Position numbers and translations under genes: made by a program. Source: a virus. Taken from it: a stretch of 39,312 nt of DNA. Location of the stretch: IMG/VR virus record IMGVR_UViG_3300010354_013078, positions 1 to 39,312 of that record, one strand, 5' to 3'. A model generated the notes under the pieces. That model saw nothing but the letters and a program-made list of their open reading frames with translations, did no database searches and was not told the DNA's origin. Positions within the stretch are counted from its first letter, which is position 1, and every line of letters begins with the position of its first letter. Shown here one piece after another: positions 15,110 to 22,866 of this stretch.

Positions 15110-15138
15110 GTTTATAGAAATGTTTCTACTACTAAGAT
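15110..15138 (+). promoter_or_regulatory. Phage-type promoter for the sigma gene, predicts leaderless mRNA
   Basis: GTTTAT (15110-15115), 17 bases, then TAAGAT (15133-15138). The sigma-factor ATG is six bases after the -10 box, so transcription should start at or next to the A of the ATG. The same -35, spacing and -10 recur at 18992 and 27757. Confidence 0.7.
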
Positions 15139-15144
15139 ATTTTT

Positions 15145-15885
15145 ATGGATACAGAAAAATTATGGAATCAATACTCAATTGATGGTTCTACTTTTCAAGA
15201 TTTAGTTATTGCATATGAATATATAGTGAAGAGTACCGCCGCTTCAATCTCCAGAAATCTACCTAATCATATAGACTATGATGATCTTGTTTCAGATGGT
15301 TTCATTGGACTGATGGACGCTATAACTAAGTATGATTCATCTTATGGATACAAGTTTGAAACATATGCTTCTTTTAGAATTCGTGGAGAGATACTTGATA
15401 GGCTTCGTCAGTTTGATTGGGCACCACGTTCTTTAAGATCTAAGAATCGTGAAATAGATTTTGCTGCAGAGAAATTGTCCAATGATTTGGGACGAGAACC
15501 TACTGATGAAGAAATTGCAAAAGCACTTGGATGGAATATTAAAGATATCTCCAGAGTTAAGGGTGCTGGTACCTCAGCTTCTATTTTCAATATTGATGAA
15601 GTAGTTAATTCTGACGGTGATTCTTTTAAACTTTCAGATATTATTCCAGATGAATCAAATAACTATCAAGTTTTAGATGAAGAAGATTTACTAATTCTTA
15701 GAGAGAAAATATTTGAATCATTTAAAGATCTTACCAGTCAGCAAAAGACTGTGTTCTTTCTTCATTATATTGAGGGTCTGTCTCTTAAAGAGATTGGTGA
15801 GATGCTTGAGGTAACTGAATCACGAGTTTGTCAGATTCATACGGGGGCGCTAGATTTCATTTGGAAATCCTGTGTTCCGGACTGA
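15145..15885 (+). CDS. RNA polymerase sigma factor of the FliA/WhiG type
   Basis: The 246-residue protein has sigma-70 region 2 at about 23-95 (DYDDLVSDGFIGLMDAI, then YKFETYASFRIRGEILDRLR and the FliA/WhiG-like DWAPRSLR). Region 3 is at about 100-145 (GREPTDEEIAKALG) and region 4 at about 195-240 (LTSQQKTVFFLHYIEGLSLKEIG ... TESRVCQIH). This is the group 3 sigma layout that directs RNA polymerase to alternative promoters. It has no Shine-Dalgarno site, but a promoter ending six bases before the ATG predicts a leaderless message. Sharing that promoter type with the late operon suggests it may control itself and later genes. Confidence 0.93.
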   Translation: MDTEKLWNQYSIDGSTFQDLVIAYEYIVKSTAASISRNLPNHIDYDDLVSDGFIGLMDAITKYDSSYGYKFETYASFRIRGEILDRLRQFDWAPRSLRSKNREIDFAAEKLSNDLGREPTDEEIAKALGWNIKDISRVKGAGTSASIFNIDEVVNSDGDSFKLSDIIPDESNNYQVLDEEDLLILREKIFESFKDLTSQQKTVFFLHYIEGLSLKEIGEMLEVTESRVCQIHTGALDFIWKSCVPD

Positions 15886-15910
15886 TCTGGCTCAGTTATT
15901 ATTGTCCCAA

Positions 15911-15950
15911 AAGAGAGGTCGCTGGTTATCGATACCTCTTTTTTATTTCT
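15911..15950 (+). terminator. Intrinsic terminator after the sigma gene
   Basis: AGAGGT (15914-15919) pairs with ACCTCT (15934-15939), with inner pairing, followed by a run of T from 15939 to 15944 and an A-tract on the other side. Confidence 0.85.
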
Positions 15951-15994
15951 AAAATATTTGTCGTAAATTATCTGTAACCCTCTAGGAGATCCCA

Positions 15995-18025
15995 ATGTCT
16001 GACTTTCTTTCTTTTCATCTTTCCGATTCATTTATTGCAGATTACGAGAACAAAGAAGTTGACTGGGGTTTCGACATTGGTGCAGGTAACTCTCTCAGCG
16101 AACTGACTTTCCTTACTAAGTACAGCCGAAAGAAGGCTGACGGCACTAAGGAGAAGTGGTACGAGGTCTGTCGTCGTTGTATTGAGGGAATGTATTCAAT
16201 CCTAAAGGATCACTGTGCCCATCAGCGTACTCCTTGGAATGAGTTCAAGGCTCAGAAGGCTGCTCAGGATGCATTCGACCGTATGTTCAATTTCAAGTGG
16301 ACGCCACCCGGTCGTGGTATGTGGGCAATGGGTACAGAGTACGTCCATCTGAACCAGTCGAATTCTAGCCTTAACAACTGTGCATTTATCTCTACCGAGA
16401 AGCTCAGCACCCATTCAGCGTATGAGGCAACTATGCCATTCTCACGACTCATGGAAATGTCTATGAATGGTGTTGGTGTCGGCTTCGATACTAATGGTGC
16501 AGGCAAACTAACTATCTGGGAGCCAACTGGTGATCCAGTTAAGTTTGTTGTTCCAGATACCAGAGAGGGTTGGTCTGAGTCTGTAGCAGTTCAGCTTGAG
16601 TCTTTCTTCTTTAAGAATCGTCAGCCAGTTGAGTTTGACTATTCAGAGGTTCGTCCAGCAGGTGCTCTACTTAAGTCTTTCGGTGGTACAGCCTCTGGTC
16701 CCGGTCCACTCATGGATGTGCATGAGTCAATCAATAAGCAGTTCGCTGGTCGTCATGGTGAAAAGATTACTAGCCGTGACATTGTAGATATTATGAACAA
16801 GCTCGGTAAGGCTGTTGTTGCTGGTGGAGCGCGACGTTCCGCTCTTATTGCTCTTGGTGACGCAGGTGACGATGACTATGTGAATCTTAAGAACTGGAAT
16901 CTTCCAGAGAATGCTGAGCGAACCGGTCCTGACGGTTGGGCTTGGACTTCAAATAACTCAGTTATGATTAACTCTGGTGATAGTCTTGATCATCTTGTTG
17001 ACAAGATTGGTATCAATGGTGAGCCTGGGGTTATCTGGCTAGATATGATGCGTCGTTTTGGCAGGATGGCAGATCCAGAGAACAATCGTGACTATCGTGT
17101 ATCTGGCTGTAACCCATGCGCCGAGATTTCCCTAGAGTCAAGCGAGTTCTGCTGTCTAGTAGAACTTTACCCATCAAAGCATGAGACATTTGCTGATTTC
17201 AAGAAGTCAGTCAAGCACGCCTATATGTACGCAAAGGCTGTGACTCTCATGCCATCAACTTGGGCTGAGACAAACGAGGTCATTACTCGTAATCGTCGTA
17301 TCGGTATTTCAATGACTGGCATTGTTGATTTCATCGAAAATCGTTCATGGTCAGATATGCAATACTGGATGGACGAGGGCTATCAGTATCTTGAGAATGT
17401 TGATACAAAGTATAGCGAGTGGCTAGGTGTGCGTAACTCAGTTAAGCTCACAACTGTAAAGCCAGCTGGAACAACTTCTATTATTGCTGGGACCACATCT
17501 GGCGTGCATTGGCCCACAACTTCTGGTTATTACATTCGTCGTATTCGTTTCCACAAGACTGATCCACTTCTACCAATTCTGAAGAAGGCTGGATATCACA
17601 TTGAGGATGATGTGATGGATTCGAAGACCACTGCAGTTGCTTCATTCCCAACAAAGGGTCTTGAGGTTAGATCAGAGCTTGAGGTTTCTATCTGGGAGAA
17701 GGCTTCTCTCGCTGCTATGGCTCAGCGTTACTGGGCTGATAACATGGTGTCGGTAACTGTTTCATTTAAGCCCGATGAGCAGAAAGAGATTTCTCCACTT
17801 CTTCGTTCACTACAGGGTCAGGTTAAGAGTCTTTCATTCCTACCTATCAGTGATGAGGGAACGACTTATGCTCAGGCACCTTACGAGCCAATCTCTGAGG
17901 AAGAGGCTTTGAAGATGATGAAGAAGATCAAGCCACTTGACCTTGAGGCTCTTTACACTAAGGCCAATGAGGGTCAGGGCGAGAAGTTCTGCACTACTGA
18001 TGTTTGTGAGATTGATCTGGGATGA
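15995..18025 (+). CDS. Adenosylcobalamin-dependent (class II) ribonucleoside-triphosphate reductase
   Basis: The 676-residue protein matches the monomeric Lactobacillus leichmannii type of class II reductase (RTPR), which reduces ribonucleoside triphosphates to deoxynucleotides using a coenzyme B12 radical. Marks are LNNC with the first redox cysteine at C129, PPGRGMWAMGTE near 104-114, the active-site NPCAE with C375 and E377 and C372 just before, KPAGTTS near the nucleotide-binding loop, and the C-terminal relay cysteines C666 and C671. It is shorter than the usual ~740 residues but all key residues are present and there is no intein. It works with the dCMP deaminase and ThyX to make DNA precursors. 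AGGAG precedes the ATG. Confidence 0.95.
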   Translation: MSDFLSFHLSDSFIADYENKEVDWGFDIGAGNSLSELTFLTKYSRKKADGTKEKWYEVCRRCIEGMYSILKDHCAHQRTPWNEFKAQKAAQDAFDRMFNFKWTPPGRGMWAMGTEYVHLNQSNSSLNNCAFISTEKLSTHSAYEATMPFSRLMEMSMNGVGVGFDTNGAGKLTIWEPTGDPVKFVVPDTREGWSESVAVQLESFFFKNRQPVEFDYSEVRPAGALLKSFGGTASGPGPLMDVHESINKQFAGRHGEKITSRDIVDIMNKLGKAVVAGGARRSALIALGDAGDDDYVNLKNWNLPENAERTGPDGWAWTSNNSVMINSGDSLDHLVDKIGINGEPGVIWLDMMRRFGRMADPENNRDYRVSGCNPCAEISLESSEFCCLVELYPSKHETFADFKKSVKHAYMYAKAVTLMPSTWAETNEVITRNRRIGISMTGIVDFIENRSWSDMQYWMDEGYQYLENVDTKYSEWLGVRNSVKLTTVKPAGTTSIIAGTTSGVHWPTTSGYYIRRIRFHKTDPLLPILKKAGYHIEDDVMDSKTTAVASFPTKGLEVRSELEVSIWEKASLAAMAQRYWADNMVSVTVSFKPDEQKEISPLLRSLQGQVKSLSFLPISDEGTTYAQAPYEPISEEEALKMMKKIKPLDLEALYTKANEGQGEKFCTTDVCEIDLG

Positions 18026-18303
18026 AGTCAATGCACAGCAGAGAAGACCTTTACAGGTTTCTCTGGGACAATAGAGATCAGAAAAATATTGTAGCGATTC
18101 CTCAGGGTGAGGTTGCTAAAAGATTTGGTATCTCGTATCAAAGACTTTCAATTGTAATGAGCGAATTTCAGGATATGGGATTGATTTCAAAGTATAAGCA
18201 TCAGTTTCTTCTTAGGTATGATCCAGATAAGATACCTTGGGGCGATCAGTTTGATAAATTTAGAGCTTCCTATATCTCTCATAAAAATCAGGAGAAAAAA
18301 TGA
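18022..18303 (+). CDS. Small winged-helix-like protein
   Basis: The 93-residue protein reads as a winged helix. It has helix DLYRFLWDNRDQ, the PQGEVAKRFGISYQRLSIVMSEFQDMGLI helix-turn-helix at about 28-56, then a beta-wing (KYKHQFLLRYDP). It overlaps the reductase stop by ATGA and the holin-like gene by ATGA, so it is coexpressed. It may be a transcriptional regulator; the target is unknown. Confidence 0.7.
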   Translation: MKSMHSREDLYRFLWDNRDQKNIVAIPQGEVAKRFGISYQRLSIVMSEFQDMGLISKYKHQFLLRYDPDKIPWGDQFDKFRASYISHKNQEKK

Positions 18304-18542
18304 ACAAGACTACTGCAGATGTTATTGAAAGAACTTTTTGGACTGCGCTACAGGCTGGCCTTGCTGTTGTAACGGTTGAGATGTTTGATCTTCCAAAGGC
18401 TTGGATTCCTGTAGTTGCTATCGTCTTGGCTGCTGCAAAGTCTATTGCTGCTACTAGAGTTGGGGTGAAGGGTTCTGCTGCTATGCTACCTACTAGCCTA
18501 GACTCATCAGCATTTGACGAGCCTGAGCCAGAGGCACTCTGA
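18300..18542 (+). CDS. Putative holin
   Basis: The 80-residue protein has the small actinophage (r1t-like) holin pattern: an RTFWTALQAGLAVVTVEMF helix near 11-29, a second helix (WIPVVAIVLAAAKSIAAT, about 35-52) and an acidic C-terminal tail (FDEPEPEAL). Holins form membrane lesions that release endolysin. The gene is about 11 kb from the endolysin, which is unusual, so the call is by pattern only. GGAG precedes the ATG. Confidence 0.7.
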   Translation: MNKTTADVIERTFWTALQAGLAVVTVEMFDLPKAWIPVVAIVLAAAKSIAATRVGVKGSAAMLPTSLDSSAFDEPEPEAL

Positions 18543-18572
18543 TCAAATCTTCATTAGGGCTCAAAATCGGGC

Positions 18573-18601
18573 TTGACACCCGGCCCCTCATGTGCTAACG
18601 T
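18573..18601 (+). promoter_or_regulatory. Near-consensus host-type promoter, predicts leaderless mRNA
   Basis: An exact TTGACA (18573-18578), 17 bases, then a TG-extended TAACGT (18596-18601). The -35 box sits within a CGGG/CCCG inverted repeat (18568-18571 and 18579-18582), which could be an operator. The ATG of the next gene is at 18608, six bases after the -10 box, so the transcript should begin at the start codon. Confidence 0.85.
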
Positions 18602-18607
18602 ACCTTC

Positions 18608-18946
18608 ATGGATCACGAGTTTGCTATACCACTAATTGAAGATATAGATACAGCTATGTCAACTGTAGGCTTGCATATGTCTGGTGTTGATATGGCAGTT
18701 ATACCAGTAGATGATGATCTTGAAGATGTGTCTGATGAAGAAATGCCATCTTTACTAAAGAATGGTGATGCAAAGCTTTTCATTAGTGCAATGTTTTCTG
18801 TCTCTAATGTAGCATGGTCTGATAAAGTTCTTGATCCTGAATCACACAAAATTCAGAGAGACTTTAAAATGGCTGCGCCAACAGAGTTTGAGGTTGAACT
18901 TGAATCTCTGAAAGATATTGTAGATAATTGGGATACTGAAGAGTAA
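18608..18946 (+). CDS. Highly acidic protein in its own transcription unit
   Basis: The 112-residue protein contains 28 Asp/Glu and only 7 Lys/Arg, with clusters such as DDDLEDVSDEE and EFEVELE. No family is recognised. It is the only gene between a near-consensus housekeeping promoter (18573-18601) and a perfect terminator (18966-18989), and it has no ribosome site because the mRNA should be leaderless. Strong early expression from host polymerase and a DNA-mimic or host-takeover role are inferences from charge and context. Confidence 0.75.
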   Translation: MDHEFAIPLIEDIDTAMSTVGLHMSGVDMAVIPVDDDLEDVSDEEMPSLLKNGDAKLFISAMFSVSNVAWSDKVLDPESHKIQRDFKMAAPTEFEVELESLKDIVDNWDTEE

Positions 18947-18965
18947 ACCTTAAAACTCTCCGATT

Positions 18966-18989
18966 AACCCGGCTTCGGCCGGGTTTTTT
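18966..18989 (+). terminator. Strong intrinsic terminator with TTCG loop
   Basis: A perfect eight-pair stem AACCCGGC/GCCGGGTT closed by the stable TTCG tetraloop is followed by a T-tract. It ends the acidic-protein unit just before the next promoter. Confidence 0.97.
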
Positions 18990-18991
18990 GG

Positions 18992-19020
18992 GTTTATATG
19001 GCCTTTTGTCAGCATATGAT
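18992..19020 (+). promoter_or_regulatory. Phage-type promoter for the RuvC/glycan operon
   Basis: GTTTAT (18992-18997), 17 bases, then TATGAT (19015-19020). It starts three bases after the upstream terminator. A GTG in frame with the next gene lies six bases after the -10 box, predicting a leaderless transcript. It should drive the run of overlapping genes to about 27789. Confidence 0.7.
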
Positions 19021-19026
19021 TTATTT

Positions 19027-19404
19027 GTGGAAAGATTCGAAATAGAAGATTTTGATGTAAGAATTTTTGTTGACGCAATTACTCCTGCACTACTTTGGGA
19101 GTCTAGATTTACAGAGTTTGAAAGAACCATTAATTCTCAAAGGATATATTCTGAAATGAATCCAGAGTATCGTGAAGCGATCACCGAAAGAATCAAAAGA
19201 GCAACTGCAGTAATGTATGATACTGTAGACGATTGGCTACCTGATTCTTTGAGCCTTTCTGATGATGGTACTTGTGTTAAGATAGAGTTTAATCTAGTAC
19301 TTGCAAAGATAGATATTGATGTTGAAAATAAAAATCGTGCAACTACATTTAAACTTATGGAAGTAAAGAAGGAGATCGAAAGTCTTCTTGAGGAAGATGA
19401 CTGA
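19027..19404 (+). CDS. Protein of unknown function, first gene of the glycan operon
   Basis: I place the start at the GTG at 19027, six bases after the -10 box, giving 125 residues. A longer reading from a TTG at 18988 would begin inside the terminator and is rejected. The protein is acidic with a predicted alpha/beta pattern (FDVRIFVDAITPALLW, later KIEFNLVLAKIDIDVE) and a C-terminal charged helix. No family is recognised. It overlaps the RuvC-like gene by one base (TGATG). Confidence 0.65.
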   Translation: MERFEIEDFDVRIFVDAITPALLWESRFTEFERTINSQRIYSEMNPEYREAITERIKRATAVMYDTVDDWLPDSLSLSDDGTCVKIEFNLVLAKIDIDVENKNRATTFKLMEVKKEIESLLEEDD

Positions 19405-19850
19405 TGCTTGTTGTTGGGGTAGATCCAGGTTTGAGCGGCGCTATTGCTTGGGTAAAAGACGGGGTTGTTTTAGATGCCGTAGATATGCCTGTGATGGATG
19501 GCAGGGTCGATGCCCCAGCTTTAGCTGATATCATTTGCAAATATGGTACTCCTGAAATGGTGATTGTTGAAAAGGTAAGTTCGATGCCAGGTCAGGGCGT
19601 TGCTTCAACATTCAAATTTGGTCAGTCTTATGGTGCGCTTCTTGGGGTTTTTGGTGCATTGAAGTTAAGGATAGTCCATGTAACTCCAAGAAAGTGGAAG
19701 GGATCTATGGGTCTTTCTTCTGACAAGGAGATGGCTAGGGCTAGAGCTATTGATACTTGGCCAGACTCTTCAGATCTTTTTAGAAGAAAGAAGGATCACG
19801 GTAGAGCAGAGGCTTGTCTTCTTGCTTCTTGGGGTGCTGTTAATGCTTGA
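19404..19850 (+). CDS. RuvC-like Holliday-junction resolvase
   Basis: The 148-residue protein has the RNase H-fold RuvC catalytic pattern: GVDPGLSGAIAW with D7, IVEKV with E56, and a C-terminal DHGRAEACLLA with D131, H132 and E136. It cleaves branched DNA, in phages typically during packaging or recombination. Its place at the head of a glycan operon is odd but the translational overlaps on both sides are clear. Confidence 0.88.
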   Translation: MLVVGVDPGLSGAIAWVKDGVVLDAVDMPVMDGRVDAPALADIICKYGTPEMVIVEKVSSMPGQGVASTFKFGQSYGALLGVFGALKLRIVHVTPRKWKGSMGLSSDKEMARARAIDTWPDSSDLFRRKKDHGRAEACLLASWGAVNA

Positions 19851-20067
19851 TGCTTTTGGTAACGATCTTTATCTTGGTTCTAAGGTTGTTGTCATTGCTA
19901 ATGCTAATACTTTTCAAACATTTTATATAGGTAAAATTGTTGATTTTGTTGGGGACTTTGCCACTGTTCAGGTTGATGAAGTCTCTATTGCATATGGTGA
20001 AGAATATGTCCCAAACTCTGGGGACGAAAAGCGTATCTGTGCTTCTCATAGATTGGTCAAAATGTGA
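19843..20067 (+). CDS. Small beta-rich protein of unknown function
   Basis: The start is the ATG at 19843, which overlaps the RuvC-like stop by eight bases; an upstream start would lie far inside that gene. The 74 residues read as an SH3-like small barrel (LGSKVVVIAN ... FYIGKIVDFVGDFATVQVD). It overlaps the first glycosyltransferase by four bases. No family is recognised. Confidence 0.65.
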   Translation: MLDAFGNDLYLGSKVVVIANANTFQTFYIGKIVDFVGDFATVQVDEVSIAYGEEYVPNSGDEKRICASHRLVKM

Positions 20068-20771
20068 AACTCTTAATTGGCTGTCCTTACAGTGATAGGT
20101 CTTGGATCATTGATCAGTGGATTGATCATGTCAATCTTGCGTGTTTTAATGCTGGAATAACTGACTTCAGTTTTCTATTTGTCGTTGGTGATGGTAACGA
20201 AAAAGATTTAGAAGATCTATCTAAAGTAGAGAACGCTATTGTAAAAGTTGTTGAAGAAGAATCAAGAACTGATGTTAGAAGATGGAATGATTCAAGATAT
20301 CATCACATGGCATTTCTTAGGAATCAATTGCTTGTCTCTGTGAGAGAGATTTCTCCAGAACTATTCTTAAGCTTGGATTCAGATATTCTTTTGGCGGAAG
20401 ATGCTATCAAGTCAGCAATTTCTGCATTAGCAAGTCATGACTATGCCTGTGCAGTTGGAATGAAGTGCTATATGTCTGAAACTACCAAGGTTCATCCAAG
20501 TATGGGTTATTGGTCAGATGGTGGATTGATTCGCTTCTATCGTAGAGATACTGACGATATTGCAACTGTTGATATTATTATGGCTGCAAAACTAATGACA
20601 CCATTTGCATATAATATTGATTATTCTTACCATAAGAATGGTGAAGATCTTGGATGGTCTTCTAATGTTAGGTCTGCTGGTGGCAAGTTCATTTGGGATG
20701 GCAAAGTTACAAATAAGCATGTCATGAGCAAAAAAATGCTTAATGTAGTTGATAAAAGGTGCGGATTTTGA
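20064..20771 (+). CDS. GT-A-fold glycosyltransferase
   Basis: The 235-residue protein has a Rossmann-like nucleotide-sugar start (KLLIGCPYSDRSWIIDQWIDH), and FLSLDSDILL near 100-109 supplies the D-x-D metal site. Later it has GMKCYMS, MGYWSDGGLIRFYRR and HKNGEDLGWS, resembling acceptor-site segments of inverting GT-A enzymes. It is the first of six such genes in the island. Donor and acceptor are unknown. Confidence 0.75.
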   Translation: MKLLIGCPYSDRSWIIDQWIDHVNLACFNAGITDFSFLFVVGDGNEKDLEDLSKVENAIVKVVEEESRTDVRRWNDSRYHHMAFLRNQLLVSVREISPELFLSLDSDILLAEDAIKSAISALASHDYACAVGMKCYMSETTKVHPSMGYWSDGGLIRFYRRDTDDIATVDIIMAAKLMTPFAYNIDYSYHKNGEDLGWSSNVRSAGGKFIWDGKVTNKHVMSKKMLNVVDKRCGF

Positions 20772-21541
20772 AAGTAGAAATTGTTGTAATTAACTATAAG
20801 ACATATGACTTGCTTCAAGCATTCATTGATTCATATGAAACTTTTAAGCCAAAAACTGATAGCCATCTAACTATAATTGATGTAGAATCAAGCGAAGATT
20901 TTGATCAATTAAAAATCCCTAAAGATGCTTGGTCGGTAAGAACTGACTGGAACCTTGGGTATGCATTGGCTTGCAATTATGCTGGCTTTAATTCTGATGC
21001 AGACGTATTGGCATTCTTTAATGCTGACACTAGATTTGTCAATGATACTTGTGTAGATTATTGTGTAGAGTATTTGAACTCAAATGAAAACGTTGGCATC
21101 GTTGGTCCTCTGCAATATGATTCAGATTTGAGGGCTACTCATGGTGGAATATTCGGCACTTTGAGCAAGCCACAGCACAATGGCTGGAGATCTCCAAGAC
21201 TTGACGATCTAAGATTTGATCAGAAGGCTGTAACAGTCTCTGGTTCAGCATTTTTTATTCGCAGAGATTTGTGGTCTGAACTTACTAACTGCTCTATTTA
21301 TGCTTCTATGTTTCCTGATACCATCGGTGCATTCCTGCCCACTCAGCATTACTATGAAGAAACTGGATGCGCTTATCATGCTCAGGCTCATGTTAAAGAA
21401 GTTTGGTATCTAGGAAACGCTGAGATGATTCATGAGTGGCATAAGTCTTCTCCTGTTGGCGGAACTGTTGATATGGAGATGGCTAAGGCCAAGGCTATTT
21501 TTGTTGATTTCTGCGAAGCACATGGGATAGATCATGACTAA
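20768..21541 (+). CDS. Family 2 glycosyltransferase (rhamnosyltransferase-like)
   Basis: I choose the TTG at 20768 (AAAAGG eight bases upstream, TTGA overlap with the previous stop), giving 257 residues; a GTG at 20759 is an alternative. The start KVEIVVINYKTYDLLQ, the NLGYALACNYA segment, FFNADTRF as D-x-D-like site and VGIVGPLQYDSD then GSAFFIRRDLW are typical of GT2 rhamnosyltransferase-like enzymes. It probably transfers a sugar within the island's glycan. Confidence 0.85.
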   Translation: MKVEIVVINYKTYDLLQAFIDSYETFKPKTDSHLTIIDVESSEDFDQLKIPKDAWSVRTDWNLGYALACNYAGFNSDADVLAFFNADTRFVNDTCVDYCVEYLNSNENVGIVGPLQYDSDLRATHGGIFGTLSKPQHNGWRSPRLDDLRFDQKAVTVSGSAFFIRRDLWSELTNCSIYASMFPDTIGAFLPTQHYYEETGCAYHAQAHVKEVWYLGNAEMIHEWHKSSPVGGTVDMEMAKAKAIFVDFCEAHGIDHD

Positions 21542-22244
21542 AATTTATGGCCTTATGGTTATTAAAAATGAGGCTGATAGATATCTTAATTCATGTTTGA
21601 AGTGGGCTTCATCTTTCTTAGATGAGATATATGTCCATGATGATAGGTCATCTGATGATTCTGTTTCTATTGCATCTAATTACGCTACAGTCACTGTAAG
21701 ACCAGAGGAGTCTTATTCATTTCTTGATAATGAGTCAGCCTTCCGATCAGAGGCATGGAAGTCATTTGAGGATTTGGCCAGTCCTTCTGAGGACGACTGG
21801 GTGCTTGCATTTGATGCTGATGAATTCCTATATTCACCTTACTCTGTTCGCAATTCACTATTAGAGTGTATTGAATTAGGTGCAAATTCTTTTGTAGTTA
21901 ATTTTCTTGAAGTATTTGGATATGATAGCGATTCGCTTTCGATCAGAGTTGACCCTTATTGGAATAGCATCTGTTCGCCCAGATTTTTCAGGTTCCAGGG
22001 AAACGCTTCCTGGCCTAATTCTGTAATGGGCTGTGGTTCAGAGCCTCTTTATGCCCGTTCGAATCCTGCTATTCAAGATCATGTAACTATGCTTCACTTT
22101 GGATATGCAAAAGAAAAAGATCGTCTAGAAAAATACAATAGATATATTTCTAGACCTGGACATAGTAGTTCTCATATCAAGTCAATTCTTAGTGAAGGAA
22201 AATATGAGCTATATCCTAACGTGGTGGGCTTAGATGTTGATTGA
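21534..22244 (+). CDS. Family 2 glycosyltransferase
   Basis: The 236-residue enzyme has YGLMVIKNEADRYLNSCL, DEIYVHDDRSSDDSV and LAFDADEFL, the pattern of the GT2 (Glyco_tranf_2_4) group. FDADEF is the metal-binding site. A conserved phenylalanine/arginine segment (SPRFFRF) and a late LHFGYAK match the same group. It overlaps both neighbours. Confidence 0.85.
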   Translation: MTKIYGLMVIKNEADRYLNSCLKWASSFLDEIYVHDDRSSDDSVSIASNYATVTVRPEESYSFLDNESAFRSEAWKSFEDLASPSEDDWVLAFDADEFLYSPYSVRNSLLECIELGANSFVVNFLEVFGYDSDSLSIRVDPYWNSICSPRFFRFQGNASWPNSVMGCGSEPLYARSNPAIQDHVTMLHFGYAKEKDRLEKYNRYISRPGHSSSHIKSILSEGKYELYPNVVGLDVD

Positions 22245-22866
22245 TATTGCTGTCGGCACATTTGGTTCAGAAGATTGGGAAAAGAAGAACGCAGCTCTTT
22301 GTGAGCAGATGTCAACTTTGAATTCGGTTAACAGAGTTATTTCAGTGCACTCAACTTCTCTAGAGAAAGCAAGAAACTCTGCTGCAAGAATGTCAAATGC
22401 GGACTACATCATCTTTCTGGATGCCGATGATTTTCTTGACGATAGTTATGTAGAAGTTATGGCTAGAGCAGCTTCTAAGGCGGAGCGTCCAACAATTTTT
22501 AAGCCAATGACTAGAGGATTTTATGAGTCTGGCGATTCTGATCCTGAAGCAATTTTTATACCAAATAGAGATATGTTTACATCTAATAGTTGTGTCATAG
22601 GATCTATGGTATCAAGATTGGATTTTTTAAGTGTTGGTGGATTTAAAGAATATCCAATTTTAGAAGATTGGGAACTTTTCTTAAATCTTATTTGCAATGC
22701 AGATTGCAAGATTAGACCAGTTCGTAATGCTGTATATTGCATTAATGTTAGAAGTGGAAGTAGGAATACTGATCAGTCCCTGCATGGCAAGATATATTCT
22801 GATATAGTAAATCAGTATAGAGATTTCTCAAAATTTGTTAAAGACATTTATTTGGAAGAGATATGA
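22234..22866 (+). CDS. Family 2 glycosyltransferase
   Basis: The 210-residue enzyme has ARNSAARMSNADYIIFLDADDFLDDSYVEV (D-x-D as DAD) and a short C-terminal LEDWELFLNLI segment typical of GT2 acceptor domains. It is at the short end for a GT2 enzyme and lacks a C-terminal extension. It is coupled to both neighbours by overlaps of 11 and four bases. Confidence 0.82.
   Translation: MLIDIAVGTFGSEDWEKKNAALCEQMSTLNSVNRVISVHSTSLEKARNSAARMSNADYIIFLDADDFLDDSYVEVMARAASKAERPTIFKPMTRGFYESGDSDPEAIFIPNRDMFTSNSCVIGSMVSRLDFLSVGGFKEYPILEDWELFLNLICNADCKIRPVRNAVYCINVRSGSRNTDQSLHGKIYSDIVNQYRDFSKFVKDIYLEEI

Noticed and set aside
15886-15994. A cobalamin riboswitch before the B12-dependent reductase
   Set aside because: The gap is only about 110 bases, contains a terminator for the sigma gene and lacks the B12 box.
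15995-18025. An intein inside the ribonucleotide reductase
   Set aside because: The protein is shorter than usual, catalytic motifs are continuous and no intein splicing blocks are seen.
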